From contig JAHLLG010000007.1 in NCBI GenBank assembly GCA_020444275.1, positions 62,001-126,000 on the forward strand: a stretch of 64,000 nt of DNA, in the 5' to 3' direction. The translations under genes and the position numbers were made by a program. The stretch comes from Bacteroidota bacterium (GTDB lineage Bacteria; Bacteroidota; Bacteroidia; Bacteroidales; UBA12077). Position 1 is the stretch's first letter; each line of letters opens with the position of its first letter. Positions 9,748 through 19,113 of this stretch are shown in pieces. The notes under the pieces were generated by a model. That model was not told the DNA's origin. It did no database searches and saw nothing but the letters and a program-made list of their open reading frames with translations.

Positions 9748-10824
9748 TTACTCAACTCCTGCTTCCTTCAATCGTTCAGCATTTTCAGCCATTTGCAACT
9801 GATCTATAATTTCCTGGATATCACCACCTATAATCGCTGGTAAATTATACATAGTTAAGTTAATTCGATGATCAGTAACACGTCCTTGCGGATAATTATA
9901 TGTACGAATTTTTGCCGAACGGTCGCCGGTAGAAACCATTGTTTTTCGTTTCGATGCAATATCGTCAAGATATTTTTGATACTCCAAGTTGTACAATCTT
10001 GTTTTCAGCTCCTTCATCGCCTTATCCAAATTTTTTAGCTTAGATTTCTGATCCTGACAGGTAACTACAATTCCTGAAGGAATGTGTGTTAAGCGAATTG
10101 CTGAATACGTTGTATTCACCGACTGACCACCAGGTCCTGATGAACAATATTCGTCTCTTTTAATATCTTCTTGTTTTAACTCAACATCAAATTCTTCAGC
10201 TTCGGGCAAAACAGCAACTGTTGCAGCAGATGTATGAACGCGTCCTTGTGTTTCTGTTTGTGGTACGCGCTGCACTCGATGCACTCCCGATTCATATTTA
10301 AGTACGCCATACACTCCGTGTCCTGTAACTTTCATTACAATTTCCTTATATCCGCCTACTGTACCTTCACTTATATTGGTAACCTCAATCTTCCATTTCT
10401 TACTTTCGCAAAAATGAGTATACATTTTAAACAGATCACCTGCAAAAATACTTGCCTCATCTCCACCTGTTCCGGCGCGTATCTCCAGAATTGCATTTTT
10501 ATCGTCTTCCGGATCCTTGGGCAAGAGTAAAACTTTAATTTCTTCTTCCAGAGGCTCCACTTTTGCTTCAAGCTCATCTAACTCCATTTTAGCCATTTCG
10601 CGCATCTCCTCGTCTTTCTCTGTGGCTATAATCTCTTTAGCATCCTTAATGTTGCTTAATATATTTTTGTATTCCTCATAAGCTTCTACAAGAGGTTCCA
10701 GATCTTTATATTCTTTATTCAGTTTTACATACCTCTTCATATCATTAATAACTTCCGGGTCGGTTATTAACTGCCCAACTTCTTCAAACCTGAGTTTAAC
10801 CCCTTCTAACTTTTCTAATATCAT
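9748..10824 (-). CDS. prfA: Peptide chain release factor 1
   Basis: The 358-residue protein releases nascent chains at UAA and UAG. The peptidyl-tRNA hydrolysis motif GGQ is in [10 protein letters not shown] near residue 231. The codon-recognition P-x-T tripeptide reads PQT in [13 protein letters not shown] near residue 187; the first and third residues that define RF1 are kept, and the middle Gln is, as far as I recall, common in this phylum. Length and the C-terminal [19 protein letters not shown] block are normal. It lies 50 bp downstream of purM. Confidence 0.97.
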   Translation of the reverse strand: MILEKLEGVKLRFEEVGQLITDPEVINDMKRYVKLNKEYKDLEPLVEAYEEYKNILSNIKDAKEIIATEKDEEMREMAKMELDELEAKVEPLEEEIKVLLLPKDPEDDKNAILEIRAGTGGDEASIFAGDLFKMYTHFCESKKWKIEVTNISEGTVGGYKEIVMKVTGHGVYGVLKYESGVHRVQRVPQTETQGRVHTSAATVAVLPEAEEFDVELKQEDIKRDEYCSSGPGGQSVNTTYSAIRLTHIPSGIVVTCQDQKSKLKNLDKAMKELKTRLYNLEYQKYLDDIASKRKTMVSTGDRSAKIRTYNYPQGRVTDHRINLTMYNLPAIIGGDIQEIIDQLQMAENAERLKEAGVE

Positions 10825-10874
10825 ATTGCGTAATTCTTAAAATTCGTTGTAAAATTAATAATTAATTTAATAGG

Positions 10875-12047
10875 TTAATCATAGATAAATTCACCGAACT
10901 CACTTTTTATAGTCAGCTGGTTCTGTTTGGCTTTTTCGCACCTACCAATAATTTTTGCATCAACGTTAAATTGTTTTGATATATTGATAATTTCTTCAGC
11001 ATATTGAGGATTCACATATATCTCCATCCGGTGCCCCATGTTAAATACTTTATACATCTCCTGCCAGGTAGTTCCAGATTCTTTTTGTATTATTCTGAAT
11101 AATTCAGGCAACTCAAACATATTATCTTTAATAACATGCATTTGGTCTACAAAGTGCATCACCTTGGTTTGCGCTCCTCCTGAGCAGTGAACCAATCCAT
11201 GGATATTTGATCTGAACTTTTTAAATATCTCAATCATTATAGGAGCATATGTTCTTGTTGGGGAAAGCACTAATTTTCCTGCATCAACTCCTAACTTTTC
11301 AATTTTATCGGTTAATTTATAACTTCCTGAATATACCACTTCTGAAGGAACAGAAGGATCGAAGCTTTCAGGATATTTACTTGACAAATAGTTGTTAAAT
11401 ACATCATGGCGTGCAGAGGTAAGACCGTTACTTCCCATTCCGCCGTTATATTCGGTTTCATAACTTGCTTTACCAAATGATGATAAACCTACAATTACAT
11501 CGCCATCCTGAATATTACTATTATCAATTACTTCGGAACGTTTCATTCGGCTTGTAACTGTCGAATCAACAATAATGGTACGAACCAAATCGCCCACATC
11601 GGCAGTTTCGCCACCTGTTGAATAAATTGAAATGCCCATCTCACGTAATTCAGCTAATAATTCTTCGGTACCGTTAATAATAGCCGCAATTACTTCGCCC
11701 GGAATCAGATTTTTATTTCGTCCAATGGTGGAGGATAGTAAAATATTTTCTGTCGCTCCTACACATAACAAATCATCAAGGTTCATAACAATAGCATCTT
11801 GTGCTATTCCTTTCCAAACAGACAAATCGCCGGTTTCTTTCCAATACATGTATGCTAATGATGATTTTGTACCAGCACCATCGGCATGCATAATATTACA
11901 AAATGCTTCATCGCCACCAATTATATCGGGAATAATTTTACAGAAAGCTTTAGGATATAATCCTTTATCAATATTTTTTATGGCGTTGTGCACATCTTCT
12001 TTTGATGCGGAAACTCCTCGTAAATTGTACCTTGAATCTTGAGACAT
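10875..12047 (-). CDS. purM: Phosphoribosylformylglycinamidine cyclo-ligase (AIR synthase), Bacteroidota form
   Basis: This is an AIR synthase-type enzyme of de novo purine synthesis (FGAM to AIR, ATP-dependent). It shows the AIRS fold: GGDEAFCNIMHADGAGTKS near the N-terminus, DAIVMNLDDLLCVGA, and a GGETADVGD loop. The divergent form of about 390 residues is the one found in Bacteroidota. A reading from TTG at 12071 exists, but that TTG is the last three bases of a TAnnTTTG promoter element. The ATG at 12047 (MSQDSRYNLRGVSAS) is therefore taken as the start, giving 390 residues. It heads a run with prfA, pyrF, DUF2851 and the channel. Confidence 0.93.
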   Translation of the reverse strand: MSQDSRYNLRGVSASKEDVHNAIKNIDKGLYPKAFCKIIPDIIGGDEAFCNIMHADGAGTKSSLAYMYWKETGDLSVWKGIAQDAIVMNLDDLLCVGATENILLSSTIGRNKNLIPGEVIAAIINGTEELLAELREMGISIYSTGGETADVGDLVRTIIVDSTVTSRMKRSEVIDNSNIQDGDVIVGLSSFGKASYETEYNGGMGSNGLTSARHDVFNNYLSSKYPESFDPSVPSEVVYSGSYKLTDKIEKLGVDAGKLVLSPTRTYAPIMIEIFKKFRSNIHGLVHCSGGAQTKVMHFVDQMHVIKDNMFELPELFRIIQKESGTTWQEMYKVFNMGHRMEIYVNPQYAEEIINISKQFNVDAKIIGRCEKAKQNQLTIKSEFGEFIYD

Positions 12048-12068
12048 TTTTTTACTATTTTGAAACTG

Positions 12069-12099
12069 CAAAATTAATAATAACTATCCGGTTTTGAAA
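12069..12099 (-). promoter_or_regulatory. Promoter of the purM run
   Basis: The minus strand reads TTTC-N19-TAATTTTG, with the -7 element at 12069-12076 and the -33 element at 12096-12099. It leaves a leader of only about 15 nt before the ATG at 12047 and rules out translation from the upstream TTG. Confidence 0.65.
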
Positions 12100-12107
12100 T
12101 AAAAAAA

Positions 12108-12132
12108 GAATTCCCGAAAAAATCGGGAATTC
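12108..12132 (-). terminator. Terminator of the OmpA-family gene
   Basis: A perfect 10-bp stem (12108-12117 with 12123-12132) has a 5-nt loop. Seven A residues at 12101-12107 give the U-tract on the minus strand, 22 bp past the stop at 12154. Confidence 0.88.
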
Positions 12133-12153
12133 TGTTACTATATTTTAATCTTG

Positions 12154-14127
12154 TTACTCTTGCGGTTGAAAGTTCGTAGATATTACCTGGAATTCGGTTC
12201 TACGATTAATCTGATGTGCAATTTCCTGTTGCTCTTCAGATTCTAATCCTTCAATAAAGTCGGTTGTTAACTTTGTACCTTCTACCAAGAAATCATGCTG
12301 CTCGGCAAGTTTCTTATCTACTACTTTCGGCATTGTTGCTGCATATCCTTTAGCTCTTAATCGTGCAGGCTGAATGCCTTTCTCGATAAGATAATTCACA
12401 ACAGACTGAGCTCGTTTTTGTGATAATTCAACATTGGCTAAAGCACTACCTCTGGAATCGGTGTGTGCTCTTAACTCAATTACCACATTTGGATTATCAT
12501 TTAATGTTTCTACTAATTTGTCTAATGCAACCATCGACTCAGGACGTAAGTTCCATTTTGCAAAATCGTAGAAAATATTTGGTAACTCGATTGGCTCAGC
12601 AATTGAGGATAATCTTATTTCTGCACTAAATGTTTGACTTTCGGTAATTCCTTTGGTTGTTTCTTTATCCTTACCTGTTAAGAATCCTTTCTTCGATGCA
12701 ATAAATACATAATCGGTATTCGGACGTAACATAAACTTAAATGCACCCTCATCGTCGGTTTCGTTAGTTAAGGTCATTCCATCGCTACCAACCAGTTTAA
12801 CCGTTGCCTGAGCTAAAGGAGCATCTGTTTTATCGTTAATTACAACACCTTCCACATCAAACTTTAATGGTGGCAGAACAAACGAATAGATATCGTCGTC
12901 ACCATCGCGAGATGAACTAAAGTAACCTCTCTCTTTATCTTTTTCAATAATAATACTAAAATCATCTTTAGTTGAGTTGATAGGATAACGCATATTTTCA
13001 ACCTTCCACGTTCCATTCTCCCTTCTGGCCCTGAAAATATCCAGTCCACCCATTCCTAAATGATAGTCGGAAGAAAAATACAAGGTCCCATCATCATGAA
13101 TAAACGGGAACATTTCATTTCCCGGAGTATTCACAGCTGCACCTAAATTTTCTGGTACACCCCAATCTCCTTCGGGACTTGTTCGTGTTACTTTCCAAAT
13201 ATCTTTTTTCCCTTGTCCGCCTTTCATATCAGACACAAAATACAAAGTAAGCTCATCGTCAGATAATGAAGGATGCGCTACCACTATACTATCATCGAGC
13301 ATTAAAATAGGTTCAGCTTTTCCCCACTCTTCATTTCTGCGTTTTGATTGAAAAACCATACAACCGACTGCATCTTTTTTATGACGCTCACAACGCGTAA
13401 AGAACATGGTATTAAAATCTTTACTCATAGAAACTGCACCTTCTTCAAACTCAGTATTTATGTTCTCCCCTAGTGGCACCGGAGTGCTCCAGTTGCCTTT
13501 CTTATCTTGCTTTGAGGTAAAAATATCTGAGAAGTTGTATCCTGTTCCGCCGTGCACATCATCACCTGTTGCACCATCGCGATTTGAAGTAAAATATACC
13601 TCATCATATTCGGCTTTTGCAAATGCCGGACTGTATTCACTCTCACGAGAGTTAAAAAATTTCATATTAGCTACCTTATACCCATTTGGATTTTCCATCC
13701 ACTTAATGGCCAATTCGCATGATTTTACTCCCGTTTCTCCTCGTGGATCTTCAGGAACCAGCTTCTTATATTCTTTATAATTCTCAATAGCTTCTTCAAA
13801 ATCCTCGTTCATCTTTAAGGCATCTGCATAATACAGATAAATGATTGGGTTTGAATATTTTTTCTGTATTGCTTTCTTATACCACATTTCAGCTTTACGC
13901 GGTTGATTGGTTTTTCGATAACACTCAGCAACCTGAAAAGTTATTTCTGATTTGATATTGTTATCCGTAACTTTACTATAGGCATCTCTTAGCAAATCAA
14001 TGGCCTGATAATACTGACCATTCTCATAATATTCGTTTGCTTTATTGTAAACACTTAACTGTGCTACAGAAATGCCTTGTATAAGCAATACAAAAATGCT
14101 AAAAAGAATTACACTTTTAATTTTCAT
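12154..14127 (-). CDS. TPR / PD40 propeller / carboxypeptidase-regulatory / OmpA envelope protein
   Basis: The 657-residue protein begins with a signal peptide (MKIKSVILFSIFVLLIQGISVAQ) without a lipobox. Domains in order are TPR repeats (about 25-140), a WD40/PD40-like beta-propeller with repeated YF(V/T)S-x-R/D-G blades (about 150-410), a carboxypeptidase regulatory-like beta-sandwich (about 430-510), and an OmpA C-terminal peptidoglycan-binding domain (about 525-650, with IELRAHTDSRG and KRAQSVVNYL). This is the architecture of PorE of the type IX secretion system, but many Bacteroidota paralogues share it and PorE itself is a lipoprotein, so PorE identity is not claimed. It most likely tethers an outer-membrane complex to peptidoglycan. 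It is monocistronic with its own terminator. Confidence 0.9.
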   Translation of the reverse strand: MKIKSVILFSIFVLLIQGISVAQLSVYNKANEYYENGQYYQAIDLLRDAYSKVTDNNIKSEITFQVAECYRKTNQPRKAEMWYKKAIQKKYSNPIIYLYYADALKMNEDFEEAIENYKEYKKLVPEDPRGETGVKSCELAIKWMENPNGYKVANMKFFNSRESEYSPAFAKAEYDEVYFTSNRDGATGDDVHGGTGYNFSDIFTSKQDKKGNWSTPVPLGENINTEFEEGAVSMSKDFNTMFFTRCERHKKDAVGCMVFQSKRRNEEWGKAEPILMLDDSIVVAHPSLSDDELTLYFVSDMKGGQGKKDIWKVTRTSPEGDWGVPENLGAAVNTPGNEMFPFIHDDGTLYFSSDYHLGMGGLDIFRARRENGTWKVENMRYPINSTKDDFSIIIEKDKERGYFSSSRDGDDDIYSFVLPPLKFDVEGVVINDKTDAPLAQATVKLVGSDGMTLTNETDDEGAFKFMLRPNTDYVFIASKKGFLTGKDKETTKGITESQTFSAEIRLSSIAEPIELPNIFYDFAKWNLRPESMVALDKLVETLNDNPNVVIELRAHTDSRGSALANVELSQKRAQSVVNYLIEKGIQPARLRAKGYAATMPKVVDKKLAEQHDFLVEGTKLTTDFIEGLESEEQQEIAHQINRRTEFQVISTNFQPQE

Positions 14128-14252
14128 GCTTTTAAAGATTACATTAGTAGTAAATTGTAAAAGTAAGACTTTTTACATAAAATAAAAAGATGATTATTAT
14201 GGTGTTTATAACATTTATATAATACCATTTGTGTTGCGTTTTAGTATTAAAA

Positions 14253-14281
14253 AACCCGATTATTATTTAAATAACAGGGTT
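14253..14281 (-). terminator. Probable terminator of the glutamine synthetase/small-protein transcript
   Basis: An imperfect stem pairs the AACCC side at 14253-14264 with the GGGTT side at 14270-14281 (two internal mismatches). A residues at 14249-14254 give a U-tract on the minus strand. It lies 65 bp past the stop of the 48-residue small protein. Confidence 0.5.
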
Positions 14282-14345
14282 AGTGCTTTTAAACTCAAGT
14301 TATGTTGATCTGCTTACTTAGTTCTAAAAGAATTGGTAATTGGTA

Positions 14346-14492
14346 TTACCAAAACATTTTACCTTCGATCGGTGCATTAGCTGTAATATCAACCCCCAGG
14401 TTCTTGGCTTGCTTAACTGATTTAGAAAGCAAAGCTGCTTTTTTCTTTACTTTACAGCGTAATTCATCCGCTTTTTTAACTTCACTAATCAT
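14346..14492 (-). CDS. Small basic protein (48 aa) downstream of glutamine synthetase III, function unknown
   Basis: A short minus-strand frame encodes 48 residues starting MISEVKKADELRCKVKKK and ending IEGKMFW. The first 30 residues are Lys-rich and amphipathic (likely one helix) with one Cys; the rest looks like a short extended segment. Support for it being real: the ATG at 14492 is preceded seven bases upstream by a GGAGGAG Shine-Dalgarno, uncommon in this phylum where most genes lack one; it sits 97 bp downstream of the glutamine synthetase stop on the same strand; and a terminator-like stem follows at 14253-14281. I do not recognise the family. A longer 70-residue frame on the opposite strand has no such signals and is discounted. 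Confidence 0.65.
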   Translation of the reverse strand: MISEVKKADELRCKVKKKAALLSKSVKQAKNLGVDITANAPIEGKMFW

Positions 14493-14589
14493 TTTTTTAC
14501 TCCTCCTTTTTTAAAATTCATTTTTATCGTCGTACAATTAAAAAACTACTCGTAACATAAATATAATCTGGATATTAAATCCATGTTAT

Positions 14590-16779
14590 TTACCTTGTAA
14601 AGAGCATCTCTCTATATTTTGGCAAAGGCCATATTTCATCATCGACAATCAGTTCGAGCTTATCAACATGATATCTTATTTTTTCTATAAACGGAACTAC
14701 GTTCTGAGAATATTCAGAAGCTTTATCCCGAATATCTTCTATTTTGTTTGCCTTTTTACGAGCTTCGATCATTTCATCAACTGCCTCCTTAATAATTGAC
14801 ATTCGATCAGATATCTCCGATATTGTTTTTAAGTGTGGCTTAGCCATTTTAGTATAAATTTCTTCAGGATATAAATCCTTTAATCCTTTCACATTATTAA
14901 TTAACGTGTTTTGATACTTGATAAGCGTAGGAATAATGTGATTTCGAATTAAATCGCCCAGAACACGCGCCTCAATCTGTACCTTTTTGGTGTATATTTC
15001 TAAACGGATATCATAACGAGCTTCCAGTTCACGCCCAGAAAGAACCTGCGAATTTTCAAATACAGTTTTTGTATGTTTCGATATAAAAGCTTTCAGAGCT
15101 TCAGGCACATCAGCGATATTAGATAAACCACGTTTAGCTGCTTCTTTAATCCAATCTTCGCTGTATCCGTTGCCTTCAAATCTGATTTTTTTAGAGGCAA
15201 TAATATATTTCTTAAGAACCTGAAAAATCGCTTCATCCTTTTTAACATCCTTCTCAATTAGTGCATCTACATCTTTTTTAAACTGTTTAAGTTGATTTGC
15301 AACAACCGTGTTCAATGTGATCATTGGAGAGGCAACATTGGCTGATGATCCGACAGCTCTGAACTCAAAACGATTTCCGGTAAACGCAAAAGGTGATGTT
15401 CTGTTACGATCTGTATTATCGAGCAGAATTTCAGGAATTTTCCCAACATCAAGCTTTAGTTCCGTTTTTTCGTCGGGAGTCATCTTTTTATTAGTAACTC
15501 TTTTTTCTAACTGATCTAACATATTGGTAAGCTGTGTTCCGATAAATACAGACATGATGGCCGGTGGCGCTTCATGTGCACCCAATCGATGTTCATTACC
15601 AGCCACAGCAACGCTTGCTCTGAGAATATCGGCATAATCATGCACTGCTTTAATGGTATTCACCAAAAAAGTAAGAAACTGCATATTGTTTCTTGGTGTT
15701 TTTCCTGGTGACAATAAGTTTCTTCCAGTGTTGGTTAACATCGACCAATTGTTATGTTTACCCGATCCATTAATTCCTTTAAATGGTTTTTCGTGAAAAA
15801 GCACTCTGAAATCATGCTTTCGAGCTACTTTATCCATTAAGGTCATGATGATTTGGTTATGATCAACGGCCAGGTTAGCTTCTTCGAAAATAGGTGCACA
15901 TTCAAACTGATTTGGAGCTACCTCATTGTGCCTTGTTTTTACAGGTATACCTAACTTATATGCTTCAATCTCGAATTCCACCATGAAATTCTTTACACGA
16001 TCCGAAATTGATCCAAAATAATGATCACTCAACTGCTGATCTTTTGCCGAAGCATGACCAATTAATGTTCGGCCTGTTAAATAAAGATCAGGTCGAGCAT
16101 TAAACAATGCATTATCGATTAAAAAATATTCCTGCTCCCAGCCCAAAGTAACATTTACTTTATCAACATCCTTATCGAAATACTGACACACATCAACTGC
16201 CACCTTATCTAAAAAGTTTAAGGATTTTATTAAAGGTGTTTTATAGTCCAGTGCCTCACCGGTGTACGCAACAAAAATGGTTGGAATACACAAGGTATTT
16301 CCATAAACAAATGCCGGTGATGAAGGATCCCAAGCCGTATAACCGCGTGCTTCAAACGTATTTCTTATTCCTCCGCTAGGAAAACTTGATGCATCAGGTT
16401 CTTGCTGAACCAACATATCTCCCTGAAAATTTTCAATTACTCCTCCGCCATCTGCTGGTTCAAAAAAGGCATCGTGCTTTTCTGCTGTCGATCCGTTTAA
16501 CGGGTGAAACCAGTGTGTATAATGCGTAGCACCTCGATCAACTGCCCAAGCTTTCATTCCTATGGCTACCTGATTAGCAATTTTACGGTCGATTCTGGTT
16601 CCCTGGTTAATTGACTCAATAACATTCTGATATGCCTCTTGCGACAAATACTCCTGCATTTTATAGTTATCAAAAACATTTTCACCAAAGTAATCTGATG
16701 TTTTTGCCGATGGGAGAACAACCTCAACAGGTTTCCTGTTAAGCACCTCCTCAATTGCTTTAAATCGAATTGTAGCCAT
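14590..16779 (-). CDS. glnN: Glutamine synthetase, type III
   Basis: The 729-residue protein is of the length and type of GSIII, the form typical of Bacteroidota. It makes glutamine from glutamate, ammonia and ATP, the entry point of ammonium assimilation. Signatures include WEQEYFLID (metal-binding Glu), NEVAPNQFE, the GINGSGKHNNWSM loop, and NEHRLGAHEAPPAIMS near residue 400. The C-terminal GSIII-specific helical extension is complete. The upstream region carries a TATTTTTG -7 box at 16818-16825. The 48-residue small protein follows it. Confidence 0.97.
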   Translation of the reverse strand: MATIRFKAIEEVLNRKPVEVVLPSAKTSDYFGENVFDNYKMQEYLSQEAYQNVIESINQGTRIDRKIANQVAIGMKAWAVDRGATHYTHWFHPLNGSTAEKHDAFFEPADGGGVIENFQGDMLVQQEPDASSFPSGGIRNTFEARGYTAWDPSSPAFVYGNTLCIPTIFVAYTGEALDYKTPLIKSLNFLDKVAVDVCQYFDKDVDKVNVTLGWEQEYFLIDNALFNARPDLYLTGRTLIGHASAKDQQLSDHYFGSISDRVKNFMVEFEIEAYKLGIPVKTRHNEVAPNQFECAPIFEEANLAVDHNQIIMTLMDKVARKHDFRVLFHEKPFKGINGSGKHNNWSMLTNTGRNLLSPGKTPRNNMQFLTFLVNTIKAVHDYADILRASVAVAGNEHRLGAHEAPPAIMSVFIGTQLTNMLDQLEKRVTNKKMTPDEKTELKLDVGKIPEILLDNTDRNRTSPFAFTGNRFEFRAVGSSANVASPMITLNTVVANQLKQFKKDVDALIEKDVKKDEAIFQVLKKYIIASKKIRFEGNGYSEDWIKEAAKRGLSNIADVPEALKAFISKHTKTVFENSQVLSGRELEARYDIRLEIYTKKVQIEARVLGDLIRNHIIPTLIKYQNTLINNVKGLKDLYPEEIYTKMAKPHLKTISEISDRMSIIKEAVDEMIEARKKANKIEDIRDKASEYSQNVVPFIEKIRYHVDKLELIVDDEIWPLPKYREMLFTR

Positions 16780-16817
16780 AATGATTTGAATTAAGGTTAA
16801 AAATTAAACTAACAATC

Positions 16818-16825
16818 CAAAAATA
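16818..16825 (-). promoter_or_regulatory. -7 promoter element of glutamine synthetase III
   Basis: An exact TAnnTTTG match (TATTTTTG on the minus strand) lies 38 bp upstream of the ATG. No clear TTTG stands at the usual -33 position, so an activator may be needed (inference). Confidence 0.45.
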
Positions 16826-16988
16826 CATTATTTTTTTATTACACCCCTATTTTTGAAGGGTTGTTTTCTATATTTATATCTTTTCTAAATTATATACCCT
16901 TATTTTTTTAATGATCATTCTATTTTTTATGTTTTTTTTATCGCACACCCCCTTCGGAAATTACACCCAAGAATTTAAAATAAAAAAA

Positions 16989-17008
16989 CCCCGACATTTC
17001 TGCCGGGG
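16989..17008 (-). terminator. Terminator of the M20 dipeptidase gene
   Basis: On the minus strand an 8-bp GC-rich stem with one G-U pair closes a GAAA tetraloop. Seven A residues at 16982-16988 read as the U-tract. It lies 22 bp past the stop at 17031. Confidence 0.9.
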
Positions 17009-17030
17009 CCATCAATAAAATATTTATATA

Positions 17031-18404
17031 CTATTTCATTATCTCAGCATAATACTTATAGAAATAAGGAATTGTGTTGATTCCATTATAAAATTGCTCT
17101 AAAGGGAAGTTCTCATTTGGCGAGTGAATTGCATCAGCCTCTAAACCAAATCCCATAAGAACAGATTTTATTCCTAGAATCTTCTCAAATTCTGAAATAA
17201 TTGGAATACTACCTCCACTGCGAACAGGAACCGGAGTTCTGTTATACGTCTCTTCATACGCTTTTTCAGCTGCCTTATAAGCCGGCAAATCGATTGGACA
17301 AACATATGCCTGACCACCGTGTAAAAACTTAACATTTACCTTTACATAATCGGGAGCAATTTTCTCAAAGTGTTCTTTGAAAAGTTTTGCTATCTTTTCG
17401 TTATTCTGATTTGGTACTAATCGTGAAGATATTTTAGCATATGCTTTCGACGGAAGCACTGTTTTTGCTCCTTCGCCGGTATATCCACCCCAAATACCAC
17501 ACACATCGAATGATGGACGGATACCTGTACGTTCGTTGGTAGTATAACCTTTTTCGCCGTACAATTCTTTTACATCAATAGCTTTTTTATATTCTTCTTC
17601 TGAGAATGGTGCTTCGGCCATTTTTGCTCTTTCCTTATCAGAAACCTCGATAACGTCATCATAAAATCCAGGAATAGTGATATGACCATTTTCATCAACC
17701 ATATCCGAAATCATTTTAGCCAATACATTAATTGGATTGGCTACAGCACCACCGAATAATCCTGAGTGAAGATCGCGATTAGGACCAGTCATTTCAACTT
17801 CCCAATATGATAATCCACGTAAACCTGTGGTTATTGATGGAATATCAGGAGCAATCATTCCGGTATCAGAAACCAGAATAACATCTGCCTTAACTAAATC
17901 TTTGTTTTCTTCACACCACTGTGGTAAACTTGGAGATCCAACCTCTTCTTCTCCTTCTAACATAAACTTCACATTACAAGGTAAAGAATCCGTTTTCACC
18001 ATTGATTCAAATGCCTTAATATGCATCATCCCCTGACCTTTATCATCATCGGCACCACGAGCCCAGATTTTACCATCCTTAACAATAGGCTCAAATGGAT
18101 CATCTTGCTCCCATAAATCAACCGGATCAACAGGCATGACGTCGTAGTGTGCATATACCAATACAGTAGGTTTTGCAGGATCTATCATTTTTTCAGCATA
18201 AACCACAGGATTTCCTGTAGAAGGCATTACCTGAGCCTTATCGCAACCTGATGACAACAATAAATCTTTCAGCTTATTTGCCGCCTTTTCCATATCAGGC
18301 TTATGATCTTTTAGTGAACTGATTGAAGGAATACGTATCAATTCGAATAATTCTTCCAAAAATCGATCCTTATTCTCTTCGATGTACTGTTTTACTTTTT
18401 CCAT
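17031..18404 (-). CDS. M20 family dipeptidase
   Basis: The 457-residue zinc peptidase is of the M20 (carnosinase/CNDP-like) family, which cuts dipeptides in the cytoplasm. Metal-binding blocks are intact: AHYDVMP (His 86, Asp 88), RGADDDKGQ at 116-124 and EGEEEVGS at 150-157 (catalytic Glu and metal Glu), then HSPNENFPLEQF near the C-terminus. An insertion (lid/dimerisation) domain spans about 190-330. No signal peptide is seen. It lies 83 bp downstream of the DUF3109 gene on the same strand and ends in a strong terminator. Confidence 0.94.
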   Translation of the reverse strand: MEKVKQYIEENKDRFLEELFELIRIPSISSLKDHKPDMEKAANKLKDLLLSSGCDKAQVMPSTGNPVVYAEKMIDPAKPTVLVYAHYDVMPVDPVDLWEQDDPFEPIVKDGKIWARGADDDKGQGMMHIKAFESMVKTDSLPCNVKFMLEGEEEVGSPSLPQWCEENKDLVKADVILVSDTGMIAPDIPSITTGLRGLSYWEVEMTGPNRDLHSGLFGGAVANPINVLAKMISDMVDENGHITIPGFYDDVIEVSDKERAKMAEAPFSEEEYKKAIDVKELYGEKGYTTNERTGIRPSFDVCGIWGGYTGEGAKTVLPSKAYAKISSRLVPNQNNEKIAKLFKEHFEKIAPDYVKVNVKFLHGGQAYVCPIDLPAYKAAEKAYEETYNRTPVPVRSGGSIPIISEFEKILGIKSVLMGFGLEADAIHSPNENFPLEQFYNGINTIPYFYKYYAEIMK

Positions 18405-18487
18405 TTTATTTTAATTTTAATTAATATATCATTTTAAGCGTGGCTAAAATATAAAAATTGAATTGTTTAAACAATGATGTTTCTGTT

Positions 18488-19102
18488 TTAACAATCCGAA
18501 TCTTTTTCACTTGCCACTATTTCTTTATTGTAGGCCTCAACCACTTCCAGTAATTCTTCGTACCAAGCCTCTCCGTACTTTCGGGTTAGTGCATCTTTTA
18601 AAAACGCATACGCTTTCACTTTTTTCTTACAACCATATTTTCTTGCAGGATCGCACACATGCCAGAAATGATAGTTTAGCGCATCCATTCCATCACCCAG
18701 CTTTTTAATTCGTATGGGATACAGATGACACGAAATAGGTTTTCTGAAAGGAATTTTACCTTTTAGATATGCTTTTTCAATTCCACATTTTGCAATACCG
18801 TGCTCAAAAATCGTATACACACACTCTTTCCCTTTTCGCAATGGAGTTACAGGCTCACCATCGCGCTTATCGATAACGGAGTAACCCAGCTTTTCAATTT
18901 CTGCAATAGCTTCATCGCGCAAATATTTCTTAAATATGGGATAATATTTTTCAATTTCTTCAGCTTCACCCTCCTCAAGTGGAGCACCTGCTTCACCTTC
19001 AACACAGCAGTGCCCTTTACAACTATCGAGGTTACACAAAAAATCTTCTTCGAGCAATTCTGTACCTACAATACAATTGCCCACCTGCATCATATAATTC
19101 AT
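18488..19102 (-). CDS. DUF3109 family cysteine-rich protein
   Basis: The 204-residue protein shows the family's N-terminal cluster CNLDSCKGHCC (Cys 23, 28, 32 and 33), followed by further Cys at YTIFEHGIAKCGIE and SCHLYPIRI, and a late CDPARKYGCKKK. The pattern suggests bound zinc or an iron-sulfur cluster, and the family is distantly like YkgJ-type putative metal-binding proteins. Function is unknown. It starts 11 bp after the gpmI stop, so the two are cotranscribed. Confidence 0.9.
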   Translation of the reverse strand: MNYMMQVGNCIVGTELLEEDFLCNLDSCKGHCCVEGEAGAPLEEGEAEEIEKYYPIFKKYLRDEAIAEIEKLGYSVIDKRDGEPVTPLRKGKECVYTIFEHGIAKCGIEKAYLKGKIPFRKPISCHLYPIRIKKLGDGMDALNYHFWHVCDPARKYGCKKKVKAYAFLKDALTRKYGEAWYEELLEVVEAYNKEIVASEKDSDC

Positions 19103-19113
19103 CTACCTAATTG

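Noticed and set aside
10250-10272. PQT in place of PAT/PVT in release factor 1 as a sign of altered stop-codon use
   Set aside because: The defining first and third residues are intact, I recall PQT in other members of the phylum, and genes here end in ordinary stops.
12154-14127. Calling the TPR/propeller/OmpA protein PorE of the type IX secretion system
   Set aside because: The architecture fits, but it lacks the lipoprotein signal of PorE, and paralogues with the same domains are common; no other type IX gene is in the window.
14302-14514. A 70-residue frame on the plus strand
   Set aside because: It lies opposite the 48-residue small protein, which has a strong ribosome binding site and sits downstream of glnN on the same strand; the plus frame has neither and looks like an antisense shadow.
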